A DNA stretch of 64,000 nt from Pseudoalteromonas piscicida (lineage in GTDB: Bacteria > Pseudomonadota > Gammaproteobacteria > Enterobacterales > Alteromonadaceae), in assembly GCF_002208135.1 (NCBI RefSeq), contig NZ_CP021646.1, forward strand, positions 1,471,501 to 1,535,500, read 5' to 3'. The notes under the pieces were generated by a model. That model saw only the letters and a list, made by a program, of their open reading frames with translations, ran no database searches and was not told where the DNA came from. Numbering within the stretch: position 1 is the stretch's first letter; every line of letters starts with the position of its first letter. This document shows positions 24,581-33,985 of this stretch, in pieces. Both the position numbers and the translations under genes were made by a program.

Positions 24581-25378
24581 ATGCAAGTTGAGTATTTTGT
24601 GGTTGACGCATTTACGCGTAAACGTTTTGGCGGCAATAATGCTGCAATCATTGAGGTTGAAAATTGGTTTAGCGACGCCCTAATGCAGCAGATAGCCATC
24701 GAAAATAACCTTTCCGAAACCGCCTTTTTGAAGCCAGTTGGTAACAATCATTATGAGATCCGGTGGTTTTCTCCAATTACTGAAATTGACTTTTGTGGTC
24801 ATGCGACGCTTGGTGCTGCGTATGTGCTTTTTAATCACAAGGGAAAATCAGGTGAGATAAAATTTCAAACCCAAGAAGTCGGGACACTTAGGGTTAAGCA
24901 AGTGGCTGATGGTCGTATTGTGATGGAATTTCCGAACTTGGCCCCTGAGTTAGCTGAAGCCCCCGATGCACTACTCCAAGGGCTTAACGTAACACCGACG
25001 CGGATACTTAAAAATCGCCAAGCGTATTTTGTGATTGTTGAGACTGAGCAGCAAGTACGCAGCTGTGAGTACGACAGCGATAAACTGAAAATCCTTGCGC
25101 CTTTTGATGTGGTGGTGACAGCCAAAGGCGATGACGTTGACTTTGTGTCGCGCTACTTTTGGCCCGCCAATGGGGGCGATGAAGATCCGGTTACCGGTTC
25201 AATTCATGCCGGGTTAGCGCCATACTGGGCAAAAGCGCTAAACAAACAGAAACTTCATGCACATCAGGCTTCAAAACGTGGCGGTGAGCTGTTTTGTGAA
25301 GTGACGGATACGAATGTCATGGTATCTGGGTTTGGTGTACTTTACGCAAAAGGGATATTCGAAATTGATGACGAATAA
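24581..25378 (+). CDS. PhzF-family isomerase-like protein
   Basis: A 265-residue protein of the PhzF/diaminopimelate-epimerase-fold family. Hallmarks are FVVDAFTRKRFGGNNAAI at the N-terminus, NNLSETAFL with the catalytic glutamate, FCGHATLGAAYVLF, and GGDEDPVTGSIHAGLAPYWA. PhzF acts as an isomerase in phenazine synthesis, but solitary relatives such as this one have unknown substrates. There are no other phenazine genes here, so phenazine production is not implied. GGAG lies 8 bases before the ATG. The GNAT gene overlaps the end by 11 bases. Confidence 0.9.
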   Translation: MQVEYFVVDAFTRKRFGGNNAAIIEVENWFSDALMQQIAIENNLSETAFLKPVGNNHYEIRWFSPITEIDFCGHATLGAAYVLFNHKGKSGEIKFQTQEVGTLRVKQVADGRIVMEFPNLAPELAEAPDALLQGLNVTPTRILKNRQAYFVIVETEQQVRSCEYDSDKLKILAPFDVVVTAKGDDVDFVSRYFWPANGGDEDPVTGSIHAGLAPYWAKALNKQKLHAHQASKRGGELFCEVTDTNVMVSGFGVLYAKGIFEIDDE

Positions 25379-25805
25379 TATTCGCTTTATAAAAGCAAAA
25401 GATAGTGACTTTGATTATCTAGTGGCGCTGCGTAAAGCCACTATGGTACCGCATTTAGAAAATGCAGGACTGTTTTTGACTGAGGCAGAACATAAAGCCC
25501 GAGTATTATACGAGCTCTCTAGCTCACATTTGATATACGTGAATGAAAAGCGTGTTGGCTTGGCTAAGTTTAAGCAACGTGAACATGACTATTACCTCTT
25601 TCAGCTGCAAATAGAACCGCAGCAACAAGGCAAGGGGCTTGGTGCTCAAGTCATTAAAAGCTTGATAGAAACCCACTCGAAATTGCCTTGGATATTGACC
25701 GTGCTAAAAGCGAATCCCGCGAAGCGTTTATACGAAAAGTTAGGATTTGTGCAGTTTGATGAGGATGAATATGAGTTTCATTATAGGCGTGAACCTAATC
25801 CCTAA
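25368..25805 (+). CDS. GNAT-family N-acetyltransferase
   Basis: A 145-residue GNAT enzyme with motif [26 protein letters not shown] and motif [16 protein letters not shown]. The ATG at 25368 overlaps the end of the PhzF-like gene by 11 bases and yields the standard family N-terminus ([20 protein letters not shown]); an upstream GTG would extend it into the previous gene. The acceptor is unknown. It is likely translated together with the PhzF-like gene. Confidence 0.85.
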   Translation: MTNNIRFIKAKDSDFDYLVALRKATMVPHLENAGLFLTEAEHKARVLYELSSSHLIYVNEKRVGLAKFKQREHDYYLFQLQIEPQQQGKGLGAQVIKSLIETHSKLPWILTVLKANPAKRLYEKLGFVQFDEDEYEFHYRREPNP

Positions 25806-25846
25806 ATTTAGTATTCTCTAGCCAATTTAAATTTAAAAGAGTTGTT

Positions 25847-26305
25847 ATGGTAAAACAAATATGGGTAGATGCCGATGCCTGCCCCGTGGTGATAAAAGAA
25901 ATGCTGTTTCGCGCTGCGGTGCGTACTTCTACCACGGTTACATTGGTTGCAAATCAATATCTAAAGACGCCTCCGTCTCCTTTTATTCAAAAGCTTCAGG
26001 TCCCAAAGGGATTTGATATTGCGGATAATGAAATCGTGAAGCGCGTTAATGAAGGTGATTTGGTTATTACTGGCGATATTCCACTGGCAGATGAAGTCAT
26101 TGAGAAAAAGTGCACGGCACTCAATACGCGCGGTGAATTACTGACGAAAGAAAACATAAAATCTCGCTTAAATATTCGTGACTTTATGGACACGATGCGT
26201 GCCAGCGGCGTACAAACTCAAGGGCCACCGCCTTTGTCTCAAGCTGATAAGCAAAACTTTGCCAATCAATTGGATACTTGGATCACCAGAAACACAAAGG
26301 GGTAG
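25847..26305 (+). CDS. yaiI: YaiI/YqxD (DUF188)-family protein
   Basis: A 152-residue protein of the UPF0178/DUF188 family with a PIN-like fold. Family landmarks are the opening [19 protein letters not shown], the middle [32 protein letters not shown] and [17 protein letters not shown]. The conserved acidic residues suggest metal-dependent nucleic-acid binding, not shown for the family. It is followed closely by a GFA gene (2 bases from its stop to the next ATG). Confidence 0.93.
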   Translation: MVKQIWVDADACPVVIKEMLFRAAVRTSTTVTLVANQYLKTPPSPFIQKLQVPKGFDIADNEIVKRVNEGDLVITGDIPLADEVIEKKCTALNTRGELLTKENIKSRLNIRDFMDTMRASGVQTQGPPPLSQADKQNFANQLDTWITRNTKG

Positions 26306-26307
26306 GT

Positions 26308-26745
26308 ATGGTTTACAAGGCGAGTTGTTTGTGTAAATCGGTTCAAGTTGAGATCCGTGGGCCAATCAGCGATATCATTCATTGTCATTGCTCGTTGTGT
26401 CGCAAATCTACGGGCACGGCTTATGCGACCAATGGCTTTGTGATGCGGAGTGATTTTGTGATTCTAAGCGGCGAAGAGACACTAAACATCTTCGAGTTTA
26501 AACCTGGAAGGAAGCGCCACTTTTGCAAACATTGTGCAAGTCCAATATTTAGCTCTAACGAAAGCGATCCAAAGCGGGTGAGATTAAGGCTTGGTATTTT
26601 GGACTCGGATGTCAAAGAGCGGCCAATATCACATAATTTTGTCTCATCAAAAGCCAACTGGGAGGACCTAGATGCGCCGCTTCCTCGTTACGATGCATTT
26701 GAACCTAGCCGCGATTTATCAACAATATCGGGAGGCAATGTATGA
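26308..26745 (+). CDS. GFA-family zinc protein
   Basis: A 145-residue second GFA-like protein with zinc-binding cysteines in SCLCKSVQVEI, CHCSLCRKSTG and FCKHCASPIFSS, followed by a RLRLGILD segment. The ATG at 26308 has AAAGGGG in front; an upstream start would overlap the yaiI gene. It ends in an ATGA overlap with the ACT-domain gene. The substrate is unknown; it is only distantly similar to the GFA protein at 1903. Confidence 0.85.
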   Translation: MVYKASCLCKSVQVEIRGPISDIIHCHCSLCRKSTGTAYATNGFVMRSDFVILSGEETLNIFEFKPGRKRHFCKHCASPIFSSNESDPKRVRLRLGILDSDVKERPISHNFVSSKANWEDLDAPLPRYDAFEPSRDLSTISGGNV

Positions 26746-27137
26746 CGAGTATTAGCGATTTATCTCAATTATTAAAAGACATTTCACCGACGCTTGATGA
26801 AACACCTTATGTATTTTGTACAGTGCAAAAAAGCCTTGCTGAGTGCGTGATTTTCGATCCAATTGCGACCTTTATGGAGTGCGAGGGGTTAACGCTGGTA
26901 GTCACCAAGCAAATAGCAGACGAACATGGATTGGATTACAGCTGTGTGATGAATAAAATTACCTTGCAAGTGCATTCGAGCTTAGAAGCCGTGGGGTTAA
27001 CTGCTGCATTTTCTAATGCACTGAAAAATGTTGATATTAGCGCGAATGTAATTGCAGGCTTCTATCATGATCATATTTTCGTACCCGTAAATGATGCTAA
27101 GCGGGCGGTACACGCGATACAAACGTTGGCAAAATGA
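26742..27137 (+). CDS. ACT-domain protein (DUF2241-like)
   Basis: A 131-residue protein with a tandem of short ACT-like alpha/beta modules (TPYVFCTVQKSLAECVIFD, then HSSLEAVGLTAAFSNALKN and SANVIAGFYHDHIFVPVNDAKRAVHAI). ACT domains bind amino acids and act as regulators; stand-alone versions have no set role. It overlaps the GFA gene by four bases (ATGA) with GGAGG ahead of its start, so it is translationally coupled. Confidence 0.85.
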   Translation: MTSISDLSQLLKDISPTLDETPYVFCTVQKSLAECVIFDPIATFMECEGLTLVVTKQIADEHGLDYSCVMNKITLQVHSSLEAVGLTAAFSNALKNVDISANVIAGFYHDHIFVPVNDAKRAVHAIQTLAK

Positions 27138-27168
27138 CATTGATAAATCTCGAAGATTGTTAGGAAGC

Positions 27169-27717
27169 ATGAAAGTTTACTTTAAAAGAATGGCCTCCAA
27201 AGGTGTGTGTCCTCCGAGAAAACCGCTTAAGAAAATCCTTTGGTCATGGGTTGGTGCAATGGTGGGGATCTTGTTGATTACGGTGATTTCTAACCTCGCT
27301 TTACCATATGGTGTTGGCAGCGCATTGCTCATTGGCTCTTTTGGTGCAACTGCCGTTTTACTCTATGGCGCTCCTATGGCAGAGTTCTCTCAACCGAGGA
27401 ATTTACTGGGCGGGCATTTCTTTTCAGCTTTACTCGGCGTCAGCATTTTTATTTTGCTTGGAGAAGAGAGTCTGTTTGCAGCACCGCTTGCGGTATCGCT
27501 CTCAATTGTTGTGATGCACTTTACTCGAACCTTGCATCCACCCGGTGGAGCGACCGCGTTAATCGCCATTATTGGTGGTGAGTCTGTTCATAACTTGGGA
27601 TATATGTATGCATTTTATCCCGTGTTGGTGGGGGCTCTGCTGATGCTATTGGTCGCGCTGTCTGTGAACAATATGTCGCGCAACCCCAAACGGCATTACC
27701 CAGTTTATTGGTTCTAA
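27169..27717 (+). CDS. HPP-family integral membrane protein
   Basis: A 182-residue inner-membrane protein of the HPP family with four to five hydrophobic segments and the diagnostic FTRTLHPPGGATALIAIIGG. HPP proteins are linked to nitrite transport in chloroplasts and cyanobacteria; the role in gammaproteobacteria is unproven. The ATG at 27169 (TAGGAAG upstream) is preferred over a start inside the previous gene. Confidence 0.9.
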   Translation: MKVYFKRMASKGVCPPRKPLKKILWSWVGAMVGILLITVISNLALPYGVGSALLIGSFGATAVLLYGAPMAEFSQPRNLLGGHFFSALLGVSIFILLGEESLFAAPLAVSLSIVVMHFTRTLHPPGGATALIAIIGGESVHNLGYMYAFYPVLVGALLMLLVALSVNNMSRNPKRHYPVYWF

Positions 27718-27748
27718 CTATTTTATATAAAAATTTAAAAGGACAGGC

Positions 27749-28282
27749 ATGTCAAAAATTGAATTCGTCCCTTACCAATTAGTCCCAGCTAGCTTTAATC
27801 CATGGCGTGAAATATTTGTTGAAGTGGCAGAAGAAGTGATGGTGGCATTAGCACACCCTGAACTTGAATTTCTACACTTTGGTTCAAGCTCTTTTAAGGT
27901 TGCTGGCAAAGGGATTATAGATATCTCTGTGTTATACAAACCCGGGAAATTAACACAAGCTGTTGAACATCTTAAAAATTTAGGCTTTAAAGATCAGCAC
28001 AGCGATAATCCATTTCCTGATACTCGTCCGAGAAAAGACATCGCGGTGATGTATCAAGGTGAGTTGTTTCAAGTGCATGCTCATGCCATTGAAAAAGGGA
28101 GTGAAGAACATATAAAGCAAGAAAAGTTTAAAGCTTATATGCTCAGTAATCCTGACGCGCGTGCGGAGTATGAAACTCAGAAGCAATTAGTAATAGCGCA
28201 AGGTATAGCTTCTCAAGATGAGTATGGAAAAGCTAAAGCACCATTTGTAAAACGCACTTTGAAGGACATCCACTTTAGTTAA
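27749..28282 (+). CDS. GrpB-family protein
   Basis: A 177-residue protein of the GrpB/UPF0157 nucleotidyltransferase-like family. It shows the FLHFGSSSFKVAGKGIIDISVLY motif (GS...IID catalytic core) and a late RPRKDIAVMYQGELFQVHAH. The family is related to the extra domain on some CoaE proteins; its function is unsettled. AAAGGACAGGC precedes the ATG. It is the last gene of the plus-strand run and is followed by a long hairpin. Confidence 0.85.
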   Translation: MSKIEFVPYQLVPASFNPWREIFVEVAEEVMVALAHPELEFLHFGSSSFKVAGKGIIDISVLYKPGKLTQAVEHLKNLGFKDQHSDNPFPDTRPRKDIAVMYQGELFQVHAHAIEKGSEEHIKQEKFKAYMLSNPDARAEYETQKQLVIAQGIASQDEYGKAKAPFVKRTLKDIHFS

Positions 28283-28311
28283 CTTATGTTCGCATAAATC
28301 AGATCTTTATA

Positions 28312-28354
28312 GCTGTTAGTGTGAGGACAATGGATAAGACCTAACACTAACAGC
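28312..28354. terminator. Long-stem hairpin between convergent genes
   Basis: GCTGTTAGTGT and ACACTAACAGC pair perfectly (11 bp) around a 21-base loop between the grpB-type gene and the convergent metalloprotease gene. The T tract after it is weak, so it may act as a bidirectional terminator or an RNA-stabilising end. Confidence 0.5.
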
Positions 28355-28394
28355 CCTACTTTATTTGGCTTTTCAGACTTCCAATTAATTGTTT

Positions 28395-30809
28395 CTACAA
28401 ATTGATTATTTTAACCAGCCTAATCGGTTCACCATCAACGTCAAACTCACCCGTGATCTCAAGTAATCCATTTTTCAATCCTTGTAACTTATCTACTTCA
28501 ATTACTTGTGTTTGATAAGGTAAGAAAGTAACAGGCTGCTGCCAAAGTGAACCTTCATTTTGAAATGATTGAAATGGAGTAAAATCGACGCGTAATATAC
28601 CACTCGATGCACCTGAATAGGGACCGGTTAGCGTGATGGTAATATTGTCACGAACAGTGACTTCCATTTTTACCCCATCAAAAGGTTTCTCTGACGTTAG
28701 AAGAGGCTTTTGTTGTGTTAGTCCGTTCCAACTAATCACTAAGTTCTGAAAAGTATGTTTTGGCAATAGAACACGATGTTCACCTGAAGCTAGAATTTTT
28801 TTGTAGTTACCGTAACTTAGCGCAACAGCATGCTTACTGGGGTTGTTGACGTAAAGATAGTGCATTCCATCAGAAAAATAGCTTTGGGTGTTGATACCAC
28901 TTAGCGTAAATAGCGCATCGTCGCCAAGTGTTGATTGCCAACTTTGCATCAAGTGATTGAGGATTTTATTCTCAGTTTCAGTGACTGTCCTTGATTTCTG
29001 TTTGCTAAATATTTCGCGAAGTGGGGTCATATAGTCATTTAACTGAGCGCTATATTTCACACAGGTGTTAAAGGCTCTGCGAAGTAATGATGCACCTTTA
29101 AAGTGCCAGGGATTAGCGGTTTGTTCATTCGTGATCAAGTAATCATGCGCGGCAAAGTAGGGTGCTATTCTATGATTATTATTTCGGCCAAGAAGACTGA
29201 TTTTTTGCAAGCTGAGCGCTGAAATGTCGATTTGGTTCAATTGTAATCTAGCCAGTTGCTCATGGTGTTGTGTTTTCATTTTAATAACTAGCACATCGTC
29301 CTGCTTTGAAAGCGTGAGCGCAAGTTGATGATACTGCTTGATATCCATGCGTAATTGCGGCAGCAGTGCGATAGACTTTGCGGGGAACAATGCTTGATTG
29401 CTTGAGACCGTTAACTTTACTCCTTCTTGAAGGGTAAATTGCAGCAAGTTATCTTTACTAAAATCAACTTCTTCAACTTTAGCGCGTCCAAGACGCGCAT
29501 CTAAGCTTTGACTTGTTAAATCAGCGACTAACGCAACGCCAATTTCACCACGTTTAATCTGCTCCGGCTCGAAGTCAATTAGTGCCGCAACATTATTCTC
29601 ATCAAGTGAGTTGATTAGAGGTGTTTTATCTGGTGCGGGAAAATCCATCACGGCATGTGTGGAAGAAAAGTGTGGATGAATGTCGAGACGATTAAGTGCT
29701 TTGCTTTCGGTATTTCTGAGCCAATATGTGGCACCGTTTTGCTCCCAAGGCCCATCGACAATATAAAAACTTGGCGTGGCAGAGCGCACAAATGCTGCAA
29801 ACTGCTGTTCAAGCTGGAGCCAATTGGGGAAGGTCTGTTTTAAGAGTGCATTGGCAGTTGGCAAGGTGTTTTCAGAGTGAGGGTTTACGTCCATTAATTT
29901 GCCGATAAAGCGTTTAAAATATTGATATCGCTCAGGATCGCTCAATAAAAAATGCACGATAAAAAAGTTGAGTCCGCGTTTGAGTGATGGGTCATCATTG
30001 ATTGCTTCGAAAGATGGCTGTCCATTTTGGTGATACTGCTGTAAACCTAAGTGCAGATAATTCATTGGAGCACGGTCGAAAACCATCACAGTTAACTGCT
30101 TTTTATTTGGATCATATACGTGGCTTGCAATGGCATCTGCCATCCCCTCAGTGATCCAATTAGGTGCCCAAGTTGAGTGACCGTTCAGAGCCATATGAAA
30201 CGCATGCATGGTTTCATGGATCACGATGTAGCGCTGGTGATGCTGGCGATGACTCGGAAAGTTGTACCCTGCGCGGTTATAAAACATGGTTTCGCCACCA
30301 GCCGTTTTATGTACGCCGCGCAAAAAACCGTCGTCCAGCATGGCTTCTTTTGTACGTTGGCGTGAACTGCCATAAACGACAGCAATTCTCTTTTTATCAA
30401 TCGCTGCAGGCGCCATACCAAACAATTCAACATAGTGAGGGTAAGACATTTCTAGTAATTCTAAATAGAGTTTTACTTTGTCCTCAGGAAAGTCACTTTT
30501 TAACGCGAAATGTTTACTCACCCACCAGTCATATCCCCTCGAGTTAGCTATTTTTCCATCGCTATAAGTGAGCGGAATTTGTTTACCAATATGTTGGATA
30601 TCGATGTGTTTCAAGGTACTAACTCGGCCATTAACGCTTATTTCAGAGCGCATATCAGCGGGGCTAGGAATAGCGGCAATATCGCTTCGCGTAGTTTTAC
30701 ATCCGCAGAGTAAAGCAAGTATTGCAATTAGAGGAGCAAATCCTAGCCGCGGCTTTTGGATAGAGGGTATTCGCCAATAAAAGGTATGGAATAGATAAAA
30801 TAAAGACAT
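28395..30809 (-). CDS. Large lipoprotein with gluzincin metalloprotease motif
   Basis: An 804-residue lipoprotein. An unusually long N-terminal segment ends in the lipobox LLCGC at about residues 33-37. A zinc-peptidase domain follows with HETMHAF (about residue 200) and the downstream glutamate in WITEGMADAIA, the gluzincin arrangement. The second half (residues 380-800) looks beta-rich and ends with a run of Ig-like or bacterial C-terminal domains; I recognise no family there. It is exported to the cell envelope and probably cleaves proteins, but no substrate is predictable. GAGAG lies before the ATG. It is divergent from a POT-like transporter gene 75 bp away. Confidence 0.75.
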   Translation of the reverse strand: MSLFYLFHTFYWRIPSIQKPRLGFAPLIAILALLCGCKTTRSDIAAIPSPADMRSEISVNGRVSTLKHIDIQHIGKQIPLTYSDGKIANSRGYDWWVSKHFALKSDFPEDKVKLYLELLEMSYPHYVELFGMAPAAIDKKRIAVVYGSSRQRTKEAMLDDGFLRGVHKTAGGETMFYNRAGYNFPSHRQHHQRYIVIHETMHAFHMALNGHSTWAPNWITEGMADAIASHVYDPNKKQLTVMVFDRAPMNYLHLGLQQYHQNGQPSFEAINDDPSLKRGLNFFIVHFLLSDPERYQYFKRFIGKLMDVNPHSENTLPTANALLKQTFPNWLQLEQQFAAFVRSATPSFYIVDGPWEQNGATYWLRNTESKALNRLDIHPHFSSTHAVMDFPAPDKTPLINSLDENNVAALIDFEPEQIKRGEIGVALVADLTSQSLDARLGRAKVEEVDFSKDNLLQFTLQEGVKLTVSSNQALFPAKSIALLPQLRMDIKQYHQLALTLSKQDDVLVIKMKTQHHEQLARLQLNQIDISALSLQKISLLGRNNNHRIAPYFAAHDYLITNEQTANPWHFKGASLLRRAFNTCVKYSAQLNDYMTPLREIFSKQKSRTVTETENKILNHLMQSWQSTLGDDALFTLSGINTQSYFSDGMHYLYVNNPSKHAVALSYGNYKKILASGEHRVLLPKHTFQNLVISWNGLTQQKPLLTSEKPFDGVKMEVTVRDNITITLTGPYSGASSGILRVDFTPFQSFQNEGSLWQQPVTFLPYQTQVIEVDKLQGLKNGLLEITGEFDVDGEPIRLVKIINL

Positions 30810-30837
30810 GATACTTTTCTCTCGTTATTATTTGTGT

Positions 30838-30853
30838 ATATTGTATGCAATAT
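30838..30853. promoter_or_regulatory. Dyad in the protease/transporter divergent region
   Basis: ATATTG-TATG-CAATAT has perfect 6-bp arms and sits between the two divergent start codons, 29 bp from one and 31 bp from the other. It may be a common operator. No regulator for it is visible nearby. Confidence 0.4.
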
Positions 30854-30883
30854 AAAATAACAAAGATAACAGGTATTGTCATT

Positions 30884-32629
30884 ATGCAAAATCAGCAGCA
30901 GTGGTGTGAACCAGATCTCAATGAGGCAAATCGCTCAACGTCGCCGTCTGGGTTTGGTCGAACTTTTTACATTGCGAATATCATGGAAATATTTGAACGG
31001 CTCGCTTGGTATGGCTTCTTCGCCGTGTCATCAATTTATATGACAACACCAAAGTCGCAAGGCGGTATTGGCTTTACTGATATAGAGCGTGGCGCCGTAC
31101 AGGGGATTATTCCCTTCTTTTTATATCTTTTGCCTGTTGTAACTGGTGCGCTAGGAGATCGTGTCGGGTATAAAAGGATGTTCTTTTTTGCATTTTTGAT
31201 CATGACGCCAAGCTATTATTTATTGGGACAGGCACAGAGTTTTTGGCCGTTTTTTGCTGCGCTGAGCTTTGTTGCGCTGGGCGCTGCTTGCTTTAAACCT
31301 GTGGTCGTTGGCACCGTAAGCCACAGTACAAACGATGGTAATCGTGGCCTTGGATTTGGGATCTTTTATACCATGGTGAATATTGGTGGATTTTTAGGTC
31401 CATTGGTTGCGGGATATATGCGCGCCATTAGCTGGGATGCGGTATTTATGATGTCGGCAGTTTGGATTGCCATAAACTTTATTCCCTTGATGTTATTTTA
31501 CAAAGACCCGCAAACATTACCTAAAACCAAGCAATCTTTTACTCAAGTATTAAAAACCGCACAGTCGGTGCTGGGTAATACACGTTTAGCACTTACGCTG
31601 TTTGTCGCACTGGCGCTATTGATGTCAGCAGGGGTTGGTTTTACTGCCTACAGTCATGCGTTTACTTGGATTACAATATGGTTTGCGGCCAACTGGGTGT
31701 GGGACCGAATCCTAATAAATCGAGCGCCGAATAAAGCTTGGTGGCAACAACCGATGAAGGTAAGTAACCTGCCATTTGCGTTATATTTGTTAATCCTTGC
31801 AGGGTTTTGGACTGTTTATAATCAGCTTTTTTACACCTTACCTGTGTATATTCGTGATTATGCAGATACCCGCGATATATTGACGTTGTTTGGTGATTCC
31901 GGTGTCGCGTTTTTAGCGCACGTTGATATTGATAAGTTAACTGCTGCCATTTTTGTGCTGTTCAACGAGCTTAAGGAAAGCGGTGCGGTATCCATAGAAA
32001 CCATTAGGCTGGAATGGGTTCATCTTAAAGTGAATGTCCCCCATGAGAAAATACAGTTGATACTGCAAACGCTAAATGCGCTTCACGATAATGGCCAGGC
32101 ACTTTCTCAGCATCAAGCGCAAGCCCTTGCTGAACAACTCGTACAATATCGTCAAATCAATCCTGAGTATCTCATTAATTTAGACTTTGCAGCGATTGTG
32201 GTCGCACAAATTTTGGTGAGCTTTCTCTGTCAGCGATTTAGACCATTTTATGTGTTAGTCACTGGCTTAGTGGTGATGACGGTTGCGTTTATCGCATTAC
32301 TTAGCGATAGCGATTGGCTCAGCGGTCAGCTCATTGTCACTTTCATACTGCTTATCGCGCTTGGTGAAATGCTTGCCTCTCCTAAAAGCCAAGAATATGT
32401 TGCGAGTATCGCGCCTCAATCTCAAACTGCACTGTATATGGGATACTACTTTGTTTCTATGGCGCTGGGATTTTTGTTTGCTGGATTTTTATCAGGTTGG
32501 AGCTATAAAGTGTTGGTGCAAGAAATGTCGGCACCAAAGTTAATGTGGGGACTATTTGCAGCTATCGCACTTATAACCGCCATTGCATTATTCTGGTTTC
32601 ATAAAGTGATAATAGATAGAAAAACATAG
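30884..32629 (+). CDS. POT/PTR2-like proton-dependent peptide transporter
   Basis: A 581-residue MFS transporter of the proton-dependent oligopeptide type. Family motifs are EIFERLAWYGFFAVSSIY (ExxER-like) near residue 35, GALGDRVGYKRMF and FYTMVNIGGFLGPLVAGY near residue 161. There is a soluble insertion of about 105 residues (about 325-430, DTRDILTLFGDSGV to INPEYLINLD) between membrane segments, longer than in typical bacterial POTs. The first ATG at 30845 gives a short extra N-terminus; 30884 is preferred. It is divergent from a secreted protease gene, so uptake of peptides released by that protease is plausible but unproven. A secreted amidohydrolase gene follows. Confidence 0.85.
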   Translation: MQNQQQWCEPDLNEANRSTSPSGFGRTFYIANIMEIFERLAWYGFFAVSSIYMTTPKSQGGIGFTDIERGAVQGIIPFFLYLLPVVTGALGDRVGYKRMFFFAFLIMTPSYYLLGQAQSFWPFFAALSFVALGAACFKPVVVGTVSHSTNDGNRGLGFGIFYTMVNIGGFLGPLVAGYMRAISWDAVFMMSAVWIAINFIPLMLFYKDPQTLPKTKQSFTQVLKTAQSVLGNTRLALTLFVALALLMSAGVGFTAYSHAFTWITIWFAANWVWDRILINRAPNKAWWQQPMKVSNLPFALYLLILAGFWTVYNQLFYTLPVYIRDYADTRDILTLFGDSGVAFLAHVDIDKLTAAIFVLFNELKESGAVSIETIRLEWVHLKVNVPHEKIQLILQTLNALHDNGQALSQHQAQALAEQLVQYRQINPEYLINLDFAAIVVAQILVSFLCQRFRPFYVLVTGLVVMTVAFIALLSDSDWLSGQLIVTFILLIALGEMLASPKSQEYVASIAPQSQTALYMGYYFVSMALGFLFAGFLSGWSYKVLVQEMSAPKLMWGLFAAIALITAIALFWFHKVIIDRKT

Positions 32630-32719
32630 CTTTATTGAAATGGGAACAGTTGTTGGTCGCGATCGGTTTGTTTGCAGGCCATATTCTTTCTACACTCAAG
32701 TAAAAAATGAGGAAGTAAC

Positions 32720-33985
32720 ATGAATAAGAGAATATGGATAAGCACGGCGCTCTTTGTTTCCAGCAGTGTGTACGCGCAAACGTATGTTTTAAATGCTGAC
32801 TCTGCGATTGATGTGGTGTCAGGCAAGCTTATCTCACCTGCAACTGTGGTCGTTGAAGACAATAAAATTATCTCAGTCGGGAAATCAAATCGTAAAGCCT
32901 ATCCAAAAGATGCAGAGGTGATAGACCTAAGTGGCCACACATTATTACCCGGTCTATTTGATATGCATGTCCACCTAACTTCAGACGCACATGTTCATGG
33001 CTACAAAAGGTTGCAACGCACTGCACCTCGTGCGGCAATTACTGGCGTTAGAAACGCCAAGCGCACACTTGATGCGGGCTTTACGTCTGTTCGTAACCTC
33101 GGTGCTGCCGGCTATGCTGACATCGCGCTGCGAGATGCCATTATTGATGGTGATGTATCAGGCCCACGTGTAAACGCAGCAGGCCCTTCACTTGGGATCA
33201 CTGGCGGCCATTGTGACAACAACCTCCTAACTCATGAGCATAAGGTCTTTTCAGAAGGGGTGGCTGATGGACCTTGGGCAGTAAGGCAAAAAGTACGTGA
33301 AAATATTAAATATGGCGCTAACTTAATCAAGTTCTGTGCAACGGGTGGCGTACTATCCAAAGGTACTAAAGTGGGGGCTCAGCAATATTCTCAAGAGGAA
33401 ATGACGGCGATTGTGACCGAAGCGCATTTACGCGGTTTAACGGTTGCTGCCCACGCGCACGGTACTGATGGTATCAAGTCTGCAATTAAAGCAGGTGTGA
33501 ATTCAGTAGAGCATGTAAGTTTTGTTGATGATGAAGCCATTCAGCTAGCCAAAGATAAAGGCACGTACTTTTCTATGGACATCTACAATACGGAATATAT
33601 CCTTGGCGAGGGCGAAAAGGCAGGTATTTTGCCTGAAAGTTTGGATAAAGAACGTAAGGTCGGTGCAACTCAGCGTGCTAGTTTTACAAAAGCGGTAAAA
33701 GCAGGCGTGAATATGGTGTTTGGCTCTGATGCTGGCGTTTATCCTCACGGTGACAATGGTAAGCAGTTTAGTCGCATGGTGAAATTTGGCATGACTGAGC
33801 TACAAGCCTTACAATCTGCCACTATTAACTCGGCGACGTTACTGAAGCAAAATACACAATTAGGCTCACTTGAGGTGGGGAAACTTGCTGATATTATTGC
33901 GGTTAAAGGCAACCCACTAAAAGACATTAGTGTGATGGAAAACGTCATCTTTGTGATGAAAGATGGCCAAATAGAAAAGCAATAA
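32720..33985 (+). CDS. Secreted amidohydrolase-family metallohydrolase
   Basis: A 421-residue exported hydrolase. The signal peptide MNKRIWISTALFVSSSVYA is cleaved before QTYV. The amidohydrolase barrel shows metal ligands His83 and His85 (HVH), the bridging lysine in GANLIKFCATGG, HAHGTDG and SVEH, and a catalytic aspartate in GSDAGVYPHGD. It is of the Xaa-Pro dipeptidase/imidazolonepropionase-like subgroup, often acting on small peptides such as prolyl dipeptides. It follows a POT-like transporter by 90 bp; together they may process and import peptides. GAGGAAG lies ahead of the ATG. Confidence 0.9.
   Translation: MNKRIWISTALFVSSSVYAQTYVLNADSAIDVVSGKLISPATVVVEDNKIISVGKSNRKAYPKDAEVIDLSGHTLLPGLFDMHVHLTSDAHVHGYKRLQRTAPRAAITGVRNAKRTLDAGFTSVRNLGAAGYADIALRDAIIDGDVSGPRVNAAGPSLGITGGHCDNNLLTHEHKVFSEGVADGPWAVRQKVRENIKYGANLIKFCATGGVLSKGTKVGAQQYSQEEMTAIVTEAHLRGLTVAAHAHGTDGIKSAIKAGVNSVEHVSFVDDEAIQLAKDKGTYFSMDIYNTEYILGEGEKAGILPESLDKERKVGATQRASFTKAVKAGVNMVFGSDAGVYPHGDNGKQFSRMVKFGMTELQALQSATINSATLLKQNTQLGSLEVGKLADIIAVKGNPLKDISVMENVIFVMKDGQIEKQ

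Noticed and set aside
24581..25378. A phenazine biosynthesis locus because of the PhzF-like gene
   Set aside because: No other phz genes are nearby; solitary PhzF relatives are common and unrelated to phenazines.
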